From Zobellia roscoffensis (GTDB lineage: Bacteria; Bacteroidota; Bacteroidia; Flavobacteriales; Flavobacteriaceae), in the NCBI RefSeq assembly GCF_015330165.1, contig NZ_JADDXT010000002.1, forward strand, positions 2,230,504 to 2,294,503: 64,000 bases of DNA, in the 5' to 3' direction. A program made the position numbers and the translations under genes. Shown here piece by piece: positions 43,164-52,256 of this stretch (its first letter is position 1; each line of letters starts with the position of its first letter). The notes below the pieces were generated by a model, which saw only the letters and a program-made list of their open reading frames with translations, ran no database searches and had not been told where the DNA came from.

Positions 43164-43988
43164 ATGGGCAAAAAACGATTAATAAGTAGAGAAATAGAAT
43201 TCTTTTATTCCAGGGCATCAGAAGAAACCAGGCTGGACAAAGGCATGGGTGTTTTTGAGTTCGAAAGGATAAAATATCTCATAGATAAATATCTTCAACT
43301 AGATTCGGCCAAAGTAGTTGATGTAGGCGGTGGTACGGGCAAGTACGCAGCGTGGTTGTCAAATAAGGGGCATGATGTGTGCTTGATAGATCCTGTTCCT
43401 AAACACATTAAGAAAGCAAAAGAAAGGGCAAGTAGTCTAAAGAATCCTTTTCAGGTTCAGTTGGGAGAAGCAAGATGTTTAAACCTGCCAAATAATTATG
43501 CAGATTTAGTAATCATTCACGGCCCTTTGTATCATTTGCAGAATAAGGAAGACCGAATAAAAGCAATAAAAGAAGCTTGTAGGATTGCGAAAAAGGGAGG
43601 GATTATTTTGGGTTTTGCTATCAACTATTCCGCATCTACCTTGGTGGGTCTATTTCACGGGTTGTTGCACAAAGAATCTTATTTTAAGATGTGCGTAGAA
43701 GAGTTAACAAGTGGAGTTCATACTCCACCAGAAGAATTTCCATGGCTTCTTGCCGAAGCCTACTATCACAGGCCAGAAGAATTGAGAGAGGAGTTTGAAA
43801 CTCAAGAGTTGGAATACTTGAATACTCATGCGGTGGAGGGAATGGCTTGGTTGGATAAGGATTATTTCGTTCGCATGTCCAACGAAGAGGATAAAAAAAC
43901 GCTAATGGATTTAGTAGAAATTACTGAGAATGATGTAAATCTTCTAAGTTTTAGTCCACATATGATGATAGCGGCAAAAAAGTTCTAA
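43164..43988 (+). CDS. Class I SAM-dependent methyltransferase
   Basis: A 274-residue methyltransferase. The SAM-binding motif I is VVDVGGGTGKYAAWLS (about 53-68), motif II acidic residue is in CLIDPVP, and the later GEARCLNLPNNYADLVIIHGPLYHL is the methyltransferase_11-type motif 4 region. The C-terminal third (about 165-274) is a variable cap, with HTPPEEFPWLLAEAYYHRPEEL. Substrate is a small molecule of unknown nature. The gene stands alone between the hairpin region and a strong terminator. Confidence 0.85.
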   Translation: MGKKRLISREIEFFYSRASEETRLDKGMGVFEFERIKYLIDKYLQLDSAKVVDVGGGTGKYAAWLSNKGHDVCLIDPVPKHIKKAKERASSLKNPFQVQLGEARCLNLPNNYADLVIIHGPLYHLQNKEDRIKAIKEACRIAKKGGIILGFAINYSASTLVGLFHGLLHKESYFKMCVEELTSGVHTPPEEFPWLLAEAYYHRPEELREEFETQELEYLNTHAVEGMAWLDKDYFVRMSNEEDKKTLMDLVEITENDVNLLSFSPHMMIAAKKF

Positions 43989-44002
43989 TATATTTTTACT
44001 CT

Positions 44003-44045
44003 AGCCCTATTGGTCAAGTCAATTTTTGACTCATAGGGCTTTTTT
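44003..44045 (+). terminator. Intrinsic terminator after the methyltransferase gene
   Basis: AGCCCTAT (44003-44010) pairs with ATAGGGCT (44033-44040), with an inner stem AGTCAA/TTGACT, followed by TTTTT. It closes the methyltransferase unit. Confidence 0.85.
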
Positions 44046-44228
44046 ATTGAAGCTGATATGTTTTTCATTGTCTTTGAAAAACAAAGACAGTAGGTTTTCT
44101 ACACCTAATTGTATCTCTAAGCAATAATTATATCTGTATCCAAAAACAGATTTATTCAATTTTACTGTTAAATTTTGCTGATATGACAAAGAAATAGTTG
44201 CCAAAACCATTTTCTTTTATATTTTCGC

Positions 44229-44253
44229 ATACGGTATTTCGTATACGGTATAC
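44229..44253. promoter_or_regulatory. Tandem operator candidate before the GntR gene
   Basis: ATACGGTAT occurs at 44229-44237 and again at 44243-44251, 14 bp apart; the second sits in GTATACGGTATAC (44241-44253). FCD-type GntR regulators often bind short sites of the form GTATAC or TNGTATACNA, and the site is 17-41 bp ahead of the regulator's ATG, so autoregulation is likely. Confidence 0.65.
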
Positions 44254-44269
44254 AAAAAAGCGAATCACT

Positions 44270-44905
44270 ATGAGAAAAATTGCCAACAACGAATTGAGTG
44301 ATCAGGCCTATAAAACGGTCAGAGCCATGATTATGTCAAAAGAACTGATGCCCGGTCAAAAAATAGTGCAAGACAAGCTTGCGGAAGATTTGGGTATCAG
44401 TAGGACGCCTCTAAGAACGGCACTTCAAATGTTGGAAGGTGAGGGACTTATTGAGTCCGTTCCTCGTAAAGGTGTTATTGTAAAAGAATTTACAGATAAG
44501 GAAATTGTTGAAATCTACGAATGTAGAGCAGCCATGGAAGGTGTTGCTATTAGACTATTTACGGAAAGAGCGAGCAATGAAGAAATCAATGCCCTTAGAA
44601 GTATGTTTCAACCTTTTTTAAAAGGGAAAATAGATTTGGAATACTACAAAAAAGTTGATGCCCAATTTCATGAGGCAATTTTAAAGGGAAGTAAAAATGA
44701 ATATTTACACCGCCTATTTAGGCAGGGTAATCTTTTGGTGAGTATGGATGCTATTGGTCTTCTGAGGTTTCCAGATGAAACACTTTCGGAACATATAAAT
44801 ATTATTGATGCTATTGAAAAAAGAGATGCAGATTTGGCGGAATCTTTAGCAAAGCTGCACTTGGATAAGACAAAGCAACTCATCTTAAAAAGAATGAATG
44901 AGTAA
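44270..44905 (+). CDS. GntR family transcriptional regulator (FCD type)
   Basis: From ATG 44270 (MRKIANNELSDQAYK) the protein has 211 residues; a longer frame from 44198 runs through the operator and is not credible. The winged helix has MPGQKIVQDKLAEDLGISRTPLRTALQMLEGEGLIE, and residues about 85-205 form the helical FCD ligand domain with EIYECRAAMEGVAIR and DAQFHEAIL. FCD regulators usually sense sugar acids or related carboxylates. It overlaps the MFS transporter gene by eight bases and opens the sugar-catabolic arm of the polysaccharide locus. Confidence 0.88.
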   Translation: MRKIANNELSDQAYKTVRAMIMSKELMPGQKIVQDKLAEDLGISRTPLRTALQMLEGEGLIESVPRKGVIVKEFTDKEIVEIYECRAAMEGVAIRLFTERASNEEINALRSMFQPFLKGKIDLEYYKKVDAQFHEAILKGSKNEYLHRLFRQGNLLVSMDAIGLLRFPDETLSEHINIIDAIEKRDADLAESLAKLHLDKTKQLILKRMNE

Positions 44906-46163
44906 AAAAGGCATATTTTTTCCTATACGATATCGAATGGTTTTTGGTACGTTCATTTTATCCATGATTGTACTCTTCGATAGAATTTTGATTTCCGTAG
45001 CCAAAGATCCCGTAGCCAATGACCTTGGTCTTTCGGATAAAGAAATGGGTTGGGTTTTATCAATATTCGCTTTGGGGTATGCGTTGTTTCAAACGCCATC
45101 TGGCTATCTGGCAGACAAATATGGAGCACGGAAAATATTGGCAGGAGTGGTTAGTCTGTGGTCCATTTTTACGGCATTGACCGGAGCTGTTTTTAATTTT
45201 AGTGGATTATTGGTGGTTCGGTTTCTATTTGGGGTGGGGGAAGCTGGTGCTTTTCCGAGTATGGCGCGAGCTATTTTTAGTTGGATTCCTGTTAAGGAAC
45301 GTGGCCTGGTACACGGTATTAATTTTTCAGGTGGTAGATTAGGCGCGGCAATTGCTTTGCCTATTGTAGCATGGTTAATTGATCTTACCAGTTGGCGCAT
45401 GAGCTTTGTAATATTAGGCGCACTAGGGGTCTTATGGGCTATTGTCTGGTATGGGTGGTATCGGGATCGCCCTAGGGACCATAAATCTATGTCGGAAAAC
45501 GAGTTGGAACTAATTGAAGCCAACACAGAAAAAGTAAATTCAGATAAATTACCGTTATCGTTCTCTAAAATGTTCGGTTCCAAAGCAATGTGGTTGCTTA
45601 TGGGACAGTACTTCAGCAGTAATTTTACCTTTTTCTTTTGCCTAACCTGGTTGTTTCCTCATCTGAAAGCAAAATATAATTTAGATATTATCGAAGCCGG
45701 GTTTTATTCTTCGGCACCCTTTTTTTTTGGCGCGTTGGGTAATTGGGTTTCAGGTTACATGGTAGATACAATTTATAAAAAGAAGAAATGGTCGTTGTCC
45801 AGAAAGCTTCCTGCAATTATTGGTTTCTCCTTAGCGGCAATTGGCTTGGTAGGTAGTGTATATATGAATGATGTTCTTGGAGCTGTAATTTTTATCTCCA
45901 TGGCAGTTTTTGGTGCGGATATGACTTTGAGTCCTTCATGGTCCGTTTGTTTGGATGTTGGTAAGGAATATTCAGGGTCGGTTAGTGGTACAATGAATAT
46001 GGCAGGAAACCTTGGTTCGTTTTTTACAGCTTTGGCATTTCCTTATTTGGTGGCTTTTACGGGTTCTAACACGCCTTTTTTCTTTCTGGCAGCCGCCTTG
46101 AACGTTCTGGCTATTCCTATGTGGCTGGCGATAAAACCAGAACGGGCTTTAAAATTGAATTAG
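44898..46163 (+). CDS. MFS transporter, anion:cation symporter (sugar-acid type)
   Basis: A 421-residue major facilitator with twelve predicted helices. The loop 2-3 motif is GYLADKYGARKIL, and helix 4-5 shows FGVGEAGAFPSMARAIFSWIP, typical of the anion:cation symporter group (hexuronate and galactarate-type carriers). Translation starts inside the GntR gene end (eight-base overlap), so the two are coupled. It would import a sugar acid or similar monomer from the periplasm for the isomerase and epimerase coded next. Substrate is an inference from the family. Confidence 0.87.
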   Translation: MSKKGIFFPIRYRMVFGTFILSMIVLFDRILISVAKDPVANDLGLSDKEMGWVLSIFALGYALFQTPSGYLADKYGARKILAGVVSLWSIFTALTGAVFNFSGLLVVRFLFGVGEAGAFPSMARAIFSWIPVKERGLVHGINFSGGRLGAAIALPIVAWLIDLTSWRMSFVILGALGVLWAIVWYGWYRDRPRDHKSMSENELELIEANTEKVNSDKLPLSFSKMFGSKAMWLLMGQYFSSNFTFFFCLTWLFPHLKAKYNLDIIEAGFYSSAPFFFGALGNWVSGYMVDTIYKKKKWSLSRKLPAIIGFSLAAIGLVGSVYMNDVLGAVIFISMAVFGADMTLSPSWSVCLDVGKEYSGSVSGTMNMAGNLGSFFTALAFPYLVAFTGSNTPFFFLAAALNVLAIPMWLAIKPERALKLN

Positions 46164-46182
46164 ATAGACTAAAAAAATAAGA

Positions 46183-46740
46183 ATGATAAAATACGATGAA
46201 TTTAAAGAGGTCTGTAAAAAATCACTAGAGATGATTGAAGCTGCAGGTCTATTGTTAACTCCCGCAGATAGAGATAAGATTACGGCTGCTGATTTTGGTT
46301 TGAGTCATATTAAAGAAGAAGGAATTCAAATTTTAACCATGTTTCAGACAGGACGAATAGCAGGAAAGATTTTGATATTGCTTCCTTTTCAAACAGAGCC
46401 AGAACATTGGCATCCTACAGTAGGAGATGATGCAGGTAAAGAAGAGGTTATCAGGGCTATCAGTGGTGAGCTTTATTTTTACATCCCTGGGGAAAACAAT
46501 ATGAAAAAAGGCTTCATAGTAGAAGGTAAGGAAGATTGTTACACCATGCGAAATGAGGTGATTATGAAACCGGGAGATCAATTGGAGCTTCCAGCAGGAA
46601 CAAAACATTGGTTTCAAGCTGGGGCTCAGGGTGCGGTAATGTATTCTTTTTCTACTACCGTAACAGATTTGAACGACCAATTTACAGACCCTAGTATAGT
46701 TCGGGATACTGTAATCGAAAAAGAACCGAATACCCTATAA
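46183..46740 (+). CDS. D-lyxose ketol-isomerase-like cupin
   Basis: A 185-residue single-domain cupin. The metal site residues are visible in EPEHWHP (two His), GKEEVIRAISGELYFYIPG (Glu) and LPAGTKHWFQAG (His). These fit D-lyxose/D-mannose isomerases of the YdaE type, which convert D-lyxose to D-xylulose and D-mannose to D-fructose with a divalent metal in the cytoplasm. It starts 19 bp after the MFS gene. In this locus it probably isomerises a released monosaccharide. Confidence 0.8.
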   Translation: MIKYDEFKEVCKKSLEMIEAAGLLLTPADRDKITAADFGLSHIKEEGIQILTMFQTGRIAGKILILLPFQTEPEHWHPTVGDDAGKEEVIRAISGELYFYIPGENNMKKGFIVEGKEDCYTMRNEVIMKPGDQLELPAGTKHWFQAGAQGAVMYSFSTTVTDLNDQFTDPSIVRDTVIEKEPNTL

Positions 46741-46768
46741 TACGTAAGAAACACATATCTATAAACAT

Positions 46769-47728
46769 ATGAAACAGAGTATAATTACCGCTTTTCTAAG
46801 CAAAACACAAGACCGTTTTTCAGAATACCAAAAGCCTACTGCGCTACGGGAACGATTGGAGACCGTTAAGAAGATTAATGGTGTAACGGGTGTTGAAATT
46901 GTTTTTCCATATGAGACGGAAGAGGCTTCTTTAACTAAGGCACTAATGCAAGAAATGGGATTGGAGTTTGCCGCGGTAAACGCCAATATTAAGAAGGAAA
47001 CCAAATGGGTTCCTGGAGCTTTGTCTAGACCAGATGCAGACTTACGTAAAGGTGCCGTACAGTTAATAAAAGATGCTAAGGATTATGCTATTGCCGTTGG
47101 TGCGCCATTGGTTACAGTTTGTCCATTATCCGATGGATATGATAATCTTTTTCAAGTAGATTATAAAAAGGGGTGGTCAAATATGATTGATGCCTTTGCC
47201 GAAGCTGCAGATTACAAACCAGAGATGCCATTGTTCGTAGAATATAAAATTAATGAGACGCGAGTGAACTGTTTTCTGGATAGTTGTGCTAAGACCATCG
47301 TGTTTTTAAAAGAGGTTCAAAATGCGGCTACGGGTATTACCATAGATTTTGGTCATTCACTTTTAGCAAAAGAAAATCCGGCTGAAGTACTTGCCATGTG
47401 TGAGCGTTCAAATATGGATTATTACTTGCACACCAATGATAATGATTGGCAATTTGATTGGGATTTGATAGGCGGTTCTAGAAACTTTTTGCATACCGTA
47501 GAATTTTTCTTTTACGCCAAAGAATTTGGTTATGACAAGTATTTTACGGCAGATGCTTCGCCCCGTATTTTTGATATGGTTGGCTTTTTTACGGAACATG
47601 CAGAAATGAATATGGCCATTTGGAATATTGTAGAGAACCTAGATCGAGATAAATATAGAAGGCTCATGCATGAAGAAAAACATATGGATCTTATGAAATT
47701 GGTGCGCCAGGAAATATACAGACTTTAA
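46769..47728 (+). CDS. TIM-barrel sugar phosphate isomerase/epimerase
   Basis: A 319-residue xylose-isomerase-like TIM barrel. It shows GVEIVFPYETEEA near the N-terminus, PLFVEYKINETRVNCFLDS in the middle, ITIDFGHSLLAKENP and YYLHTNDNDWQFDWDL later, which place the metal-binding Glu, Asp and His of this superfamily. Members epimerise or isomerise keto-sugars or act on inositol derivatives. It lies 28 bp after the lyxose isomerase-like gene and 4 bp before the HbpS-like gene, in the same transcript. Confidence 0.8.
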   Translation: MKQSIITAFLSKTQDRFSEYQKPTALRERLETVKKINGVTGVEIVFPYETEEASLTKALMQEMGLEFAAVNANIKKETKWVPGALSRPDADLRKGAVQLIKDAKDYAIAVGAPLVTVCPLSDGYDNLFQVDYKKGWSNMIDAFAEAADYKPEMPLFVEYKINETRVNCFLDSCAKTIVFLKEVQNAATGITIDFGHSLLAKENPAEVLAMCERSNMDYYLHTNDNDWQFDWDLIGGSRNFLHTVEFFFYAKEFGYDKYFTADASPRIFDMVGFFTEHAEMNMAIWNIVENLDRDKYRRLMHEEKHMDLMKLVRQEIYRL

Positions 47729-47732
47729 AAGG

Positions 47733-48158
47733 ATGCCTAAAACAACGTACAAAATAACATACCAAGAAGCAAAGTCTCTAATGGCGGCTGCAAGTGAATC
47801 GGCGGCTAAGCACAAAGTGCCTGGAGCCATAGCTATTGTAGATAACGGAGGGAATCTCCTTTTACTGGAAAGTCTTGATGATACTATGAGCAGTGCCGCC
47901 AATATAGCAATAGGAAAAGCAGCTACTGCTGCAGCTTTCAAAAGAGCAACAATTGATATAGAAGCTGTGGTACTTGCTGGGCGTTCGCCAATGCTAGTTT
48001 TGGATAGTGCTACTAGCCAGGCATATGTGCCACTAAAAGGGGGGTATCCCATCTATTTTAATAATGAATTGATAGGTGCAATTGCAGTAGCGGGAACCAT
48101 GGATGCAGATATGGATGAGGTTATTGTTTTGGAAGCATTGGAAAATAAGGGCTGGTAA
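47733..48158 (+). CDS. GlcG/HbpS family protein
   Basis: A 141-residue small protein of the GlcG/HbpS (DUF336) family: ALIVDNGGNL-like AIAIVDNGGNLLLLESLDD, NIAIGKAATAAAFKR, GGYPIYFNNELIGAIAVAGTMDADMDEVI. Members bind haem or a cobalamin-like ligand, or are encoded beside diol and glycolate pathways without known role. No signal peptide is seen, so it is cytoplasmic. Its place between a sugar epimerase and a GH5 gene suggests an accessory role in the catabolic arm. Confidence 0.83.
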   Translation: MPKTTYKITYQEAKSLMAAASESAAKHKVPGAIAIVDNGGNLLLLESLDDTMSSAANIAIGKAATAAAFKRATIDIEAVVLAGRSPMLVLDSATSQAYVPLKGGYPIYFNNELIGAIAVAGTMDADMDEVIVLEALENKGW

Positions 48159-48169
48159 AATTGAAGTGT

Positions 48170-49291
48170 ATGAAGCTATATAGTAAAATGATGAAAAATG
48201 GATTCCTATGTGTGATGTTACTCATCACAACTGTTTCGTATTGTCAGTCCTCAGAGCAAAAAAAGAGTGAAAGTTTCACTGTTTATAAGGGAACCAACAT
48301 TGCGCATTGGTTGTCACAAAGTGGTCGTAGGGGAGAGGAACGCAAGCAGTTTTTTACAAAAGCGGATGTCAAGGCGATCGCAGCTATGGGATTTGATCAT
48401 ATTAGGTTGCCCATTGACGAAGAGCAAATGTGGAATGATGATGTTGAAAGGCATGATGATGCTTTTGAGCTGATGGACAATTGTATAAAATGGTGCGAGG
48501 AATATAATTTAAAGGTTATAGTGGACCTCCATATTCTTAGGTCACATCACTTTAATGCGAAAGAAAAGCCGCTGTGGACAGAAGCGAAAGAACAAGAAAA
48601 ATTCTTCGATTTATGGCGCGATCTGTCAAAAGCTTTGAGCAAATACCCTAACTCCCTGGTGGCTTATGAATTAATGAACGAGGCGGTAGCTGATGATAAT
48701 GAATCGTGGAATAAATTATTGAAGAATGCTTTTGCGGCTATTCGTGAGCTTGAGCCAAAACGGACTATCGTTATAGGTTCTAATAGGTGGCAGTCCGTGG
48801 ATACTTTTGATGCGCTAAAAGTGCCTGAAAATGATAAGAACATTCTGCTGAGTTTTCATTTTTATACACCTTTTTTACTGAGTCACTACAATGCAAGTTG
48901 GACGAATTTAAAAGGGTATGAAGGTCCTGTGCATTATCCAGGCGTCTTGCTTACTGAAAAGGAATTCAATACCCTGCCGAAAAATGTAAAGCCTTCAGTG
49001 AAACGATATGTAGACGTAAAATTCGATAAAGAGATTTTGTTGGAATTATGGCAAAAACCGATTCAAAAAGCAAAATCCTTAGGTCTGCCGCTGTATTGTG
49101 GAGAATTTGGAATTATTGAGGGAGCACCTAAAAAAGAGGCTTTGGCATGGTATGAAGATATGATGGCCTTGTTTAAAGAAACGGGCATAGGCCACGCCAA
49201 TTGGAACTACAAAAGTGGAAGCTTTGGTCTTGTAGCGGATGACGGTACACCATACCAAGAATTGATTGATATAATTACGAATAAAAAATAG
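48170..49291 (+). CDS. Glycoside hydrolase family 5-like endo-enzyme, secreted
   Basis: The likely start is ATG 48170 (373 residues) or ATG 48188; both keep the hydrophobic signal GFLCVMLLITTVSYC. The catalytic domain is a GH5/cellulase-type TIM barrel: GTNIAHWLSQ, GFDHIRLPIDEEQ, LKVIVDLHILRSHHFN, the acid/base glutamate in YELMNEAV, HFYTPF, and the nucleophile glutamate in YCGEFGI. It hydrolyses beta-linked glycans in the periplasm or at the surface; GH5 is too broad to name the linkage. The gene is 11 bp after the HbpS-like gene and 9 bp before the kelch fusion, inside the polysaccharide locus. Confidence 0.87.
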   Translation: MKLYSKMMKNGFLCVMLLITTVSYCQSSEQKKSESFTVYKGTNIAHWLSQSGRRGEERKQFFTKADVKAIAAMGFDHIRLPIDEEQMWNDDVERHDDAFELMDNCIKWCEEYNLKVIVDLHILRSHHFNAKEKPLWTEAKEQEKFFDLWRDLSKALSKYPNSLVAYELMNEAVADDNESWNKLLKNAFAAIRELEPKRTIVIGSNRWQSVDTFDALKVPENDKNILLSFHFYTPFLLSHYNASWTNLKGYEGPVHYPGVLLTEKEFNTLPKNVKPSVKRYVDVKFDKEILLELWQKPIQKAKSLGLPLYCGEFGIIEGAPKKEALAWYEDMMALFKETGIGHANWNYKSGSFGLVADDGTPYQELIDIITNKK

Positions 49292-49300
49292 AACGACTTA

Positions 49301-52126
49301 ATGAAAAATACCAAAGTATATAAATCGGATTTTTTCTCGCAGAACCTGTACTTCATTGTAGTTTTCGCAGGTCTTTTATCGTTAATGAGTTGTGCCGCTT
49401 CCAAGACGGAAACATGGCAGTGGGAGAAAATTGAAGCAAAAGGAGAGCCAACAGCCCGCCATGAGGCAGGTATGGTTGCCTATAAAAATAAAATTCTCCT
49501 TATGGGAGGTAGGCGTATTAATCCTACCGATGTCTTTGATACTGAAAACAAAATATGGACGGCAAAAGCATCAACACCAATTGAGATACATCACTTTCAA
49601 CCGGTTGTTGTAGATGATGCCGTGTACATTATTGGAGGAATGACCGGACAATGGCCTAATGAAACTCCACTGGACCGTGTTGTTGTCTATTATCCGGAGA
49701 AAGATGAGTATGTCTATAGTCATGAAATTCCCGAGCATCGCAGAAGAGGTGGGGCAGGCGTTGTTGCTCATAATGGTAAAATATATGTAGTAGGAGGAAT
49801 CACCAAAGGCCATATGAACGGTTACCAGCCGTGGTTTGATGTGTATGACCCTAAAACGGGAGAATGGAAGGTGTTACCAGATGCTCCTGGTTCCCGTGAC
49901 CACTTTCATGCTGCAGTGGCCAGTAACAAGTTATATGCTTTTGCGGGTCGTAAAACCTCAAAGAAAACAGGTCAGGATATGGCACTTACCAATACATACG
50001 GTAATGTGTATGATTTTGAAAAAAATGAATGGCTAAAGGTTACGGATGATTTAGCCATACCTACCCAAAGAGCGGGAAATGCTGCATTTGTTTGGAAGAA
50101 TGAAGTAATAGTTGGCGGCGGGGAAAGTATAGCACATGAAGTTGCTCATAATGAAGTGCAAGCCTATAATATAAAGACAAAAACATGGAGGAATTGGCCT
50201 TCAATGATACAAGGGCGTCACGGCACCGGATATGTTATTGTTGATGATTATGTCTATATGGCTGCAGGTAGCGGTAATCGTGGAGGTGGACCAGAACTAA
50301 CTACAATTGAGAGGTTAAAATTACCCTCAGAAACAGATGAGAGTGTAGCGGTTGCCAGCACTAATTTTACTGAAATCCGAAAACAATGGCATACAGTAGA
50401 ACTAAATTTTGAAGGTCCTAAGACTTCAGAAGATGCAGCTGATAATCCGTTTTTAAACTACTTACTACAAGTGGAGTTCAAAAATGAGGAGACCAACTAT
50501 ACAATAAGAGGTTTTTATGCGGCAGATGGAAACGCTTCTGAGTCCAGTGCAGACCAGGGGAATATTTGGAGTGTTCGGTTTACTCCTGAGGAGTTGGGTG
50601 ATTGGACGTATTCTGCTGTACTGTACCATCAAGATAATATCGCTTTAAAAAATGATGTTGCCACAGCAGAAAAAATTTCCATTTCCAATGCTACTGGCGG
50701 GTTTAAAGTGGTAGCATCCGATAAGGAAGGTGTTGATTTTAGGGCACATGGCAGGCTCGTAGCATCCAACGGTTATTATAAATTCACGGGTTCGGATAAA
50801 TATTGGATGAAAGTGGGAGCTAATAGCCCAGAAAATTTATTGGGTTATGTTGATTTTGACGATACGTACCGAATGGAAGCTTCAAATGAAGAAGGAGAGG
50901 CAAGCACCACCAACGAAATTCACTCCTACCCATTACACTTAAAAGATTGGAAAACGGGTGATCCTACTTGGAAAGATGGTAAAGGAAAAGCACTTATTGG
51001 AGCTCTAAATTATCTTGCTTCTACAGGAATGAATTCAGTTTATTTCTTGACTATGAACATTTTGGGTGATGGAAAAGATGTTTGGCCTTACGCTAAACCG
51101 GATGAATTCAATCGTTTTGATGTGAGCAAATTAGAACAATGGGAAATTGTTTTTCGCCATATGCAGTCTAAAGGGTTGTTACTACATATCGTTTTACAGG
51201 AAACCGAAAATGAAACTCTGTTAGATGGAGGGGATACGGGGCCATTAAGACAGCTATACTTGAATGAATTGATGGCGCGTTTTGGTCATCATTTAGCGCT
51301 TAATTGGAATTTAGGCGAAGAAAACGGACCTGCACATTGGTCGCCTTTAGGGCAGAACGATGCGCAAAGAAAAGCAATGGCGAAGTTTATTAAGGAGTCT
51401 GACGCGTATAACCATCCGGTGCTTTTGCACACGCATGCACAAGACCCTTTACGAAGCGATATTCTAGATTCTATTGTTGGCTATAAGTATGTTGATGGAC
51501 TCTCCTTGCAACAAGAAGAAAGAACAGAAACCTCAGAAGTAATAGAAAGATGGAAAAAGAAATCAGAAGCTGCAGGGAATGAATGGTTAATTACTATGGA
51601 TGAAATAGGAAAATGGTATCAAGGCGCTGTTTTGGATAGTGAGGACCCAACCCATGATAGCTTAAGGAAATATGTGTTATGGGGAACATTACTTTCCGGT
51701 GGTGCGGGAGTAGAGTGGTATTTTGGAGCAAAACACCCGCATAACGATTTAAATTCGGAAGACTGGCGGGAAAGGAATCGACTTTGGCAAATAACCAATC
51801 ATGCTAGAGTGTTTTTTGAAGAGTATCTCCCGTTCTGGCAGATGAAACCGGAACATAGCTTAGTCAATATAGAAGAAGCATATTGTTTTCGGGAAAAGGG
51901 AGAAGTTTATGCTTTGTTCCTTCCGGATACTAAAGAAGCAACAATTAATTTGTTGGAAGAAGAAGGAGAGTTTCAAGTACACTGGTTCGATCCTGTAAAT
52001 GGGGGAGAACTTCAGTTGGGAAGTGTTACAACTCTTAGTGCTGGTGCTGTCAGAGAATTAGGTGTACCGCCAACTACAAAAGGCACCAAGCATGATGACT
52101 GGGTCTGTCTTTTGAAGAAAATATAA
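49301..52126 (+). CDS. Kelch propeller / DUF5060 / glycosidase TIM-barrel fusion lipoprotein
   Basis: A 941-residue protein with lipobox LMSC (about Cys31). Residues about 40-345 form kelch repeats (KILLMGGRR, AVYIIGGMT, KIYVVGGIT, KLYAFAGR, YVYMAAGSG). Residues about 360-465 look like DUF5060 (WHTVELNFEGP, GFYAADG, WSVRFTPEELGDWTY). Residues about 480-850 form a DUF4038-type glycosidase barrel with likely catalytic glutamates at 673/674 (NWNLGEEN) and 768 (LITMDEIGKW). The last 80 residues resemble the collagen-binding-like C-terminal domain of such enzymes. DUF5060/DUF4038 enzymes are glycan hydrolases; the kelch propeller may bind the substrate or link subunits. It lies between GH5 and SusC genes. 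Confidence 0.8.
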   Translation: MKNTKVYKSDFFSQNLYFIVVFAGLLSLMSCAASKTETWQWEKIEAKGEPTARHEAGMVAYKNKILLMGGRRINPTDVFDTENKIWTAKASTPIEIHHFQPVVVDDAVYIIGGMTGQWPNETPLDRVVVYYPEKDEYVYSHEIPEHRRRGGAGVVAHNGKIYVVGGITKGHMNGYQPWFDVYDPKTGEWKVLPDAPGSRDHFHAAVASNKLYAFAGRKTSKKTGQDMALTNTYGNVYDFEKNEWLKVTDDLAIPTQRAGNAAFVWKNEVIVGGGESIAHEVAHNEVQAYNIKTKTWRNWPSMIQGRHGTGYVIVDDYVYMAAGSGNRGGGPELTTIERLKLPSETDESVAVASTNFTEIRKQWHTVELNFEGPKTSEDAADNPFLNYLLQVEFKNEETNYTIRGFYAADGNASESSADQGNIWSVRFTPEELGDWTYSAVLYHQDNIALKNDVATAEKISISNATGGFKVVASDKEGVDFRAHGRLVASNGYYKFTGSDKYWMKVGANSPENLLGYVDFDDTYRMEASNEEGEASTTNEIHSYPLHLKDWKTGDPTWKDGKGKALIGALNYLASTGMNSVYFLTMNILGDGKDVWPYAKPDEFNRFDVSKLEQWEIVFRHMQSKGLLLHIVLQETENETLLDGGDTGPLRQLYLNELMARFGHHLALNWNLGEENGPAHWSPLGQNDAQRKAMAKFIKESDAYNHPVLLHTHAQDPLRSDILDSIVGYKYVDGLSLQQEERTETSEVIERWKKKSEAAGNEWLITMDEIGKWYQGAVLDSEDPTHDSLRKYVLWGTLLSGGAGVEWYFGAKHPHNDLNSEDWRERNRLWQITNHARVFFEEYLPFWQMKPEHSLVNIEEAYCFREKGEVYALFLPDTKEATINLLEEEGEFQVHWFDPVNGGELQLGSVTTLSAGAVRELGVPPTTKGTKHDDWVCLLKKI

Positions 52127-52183
52127 CTAACCAAAACTAAAACATAGATAATACGCGAATGAGATAGACAAAAAATTAAAAAA

Positions 52184-52207
52184 CGAGATGTGCTGGCACA
52201 CATCTCG
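52184..52207. promoter_or_regulatory. Hairpin in the susC leader, oriented as a minus-strand terminator
   Basis: CGAGATGTG (52184-52192) and CACATCTCG (52199-52207) form a perfect nine-base stem with a six-base loop. An A-run precedes it on the plus strand, giving a T-run after the hairpin on the minus strand. On the plus strand no T-run follows. It stands 50 bp before the susC start. Confidence 0.6.
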
Positions 52208-52256
52208 CTGAAAATTAACTAACAAAAATTAGTCAAATAATTAACATTTCAAAGAT

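Noticed and set aside
44198..44269. Upstream start for the GntR gene adding 24 residues
   Set aside because: The extension runs through the tandem operator sites and has no family-like sequence.
45104..45583. Long antisense frame inside the MFS transporter gene
   Set aside because: A 159-codon shadow of the coding strand with no domain features; the MFS frame is clearly coding.
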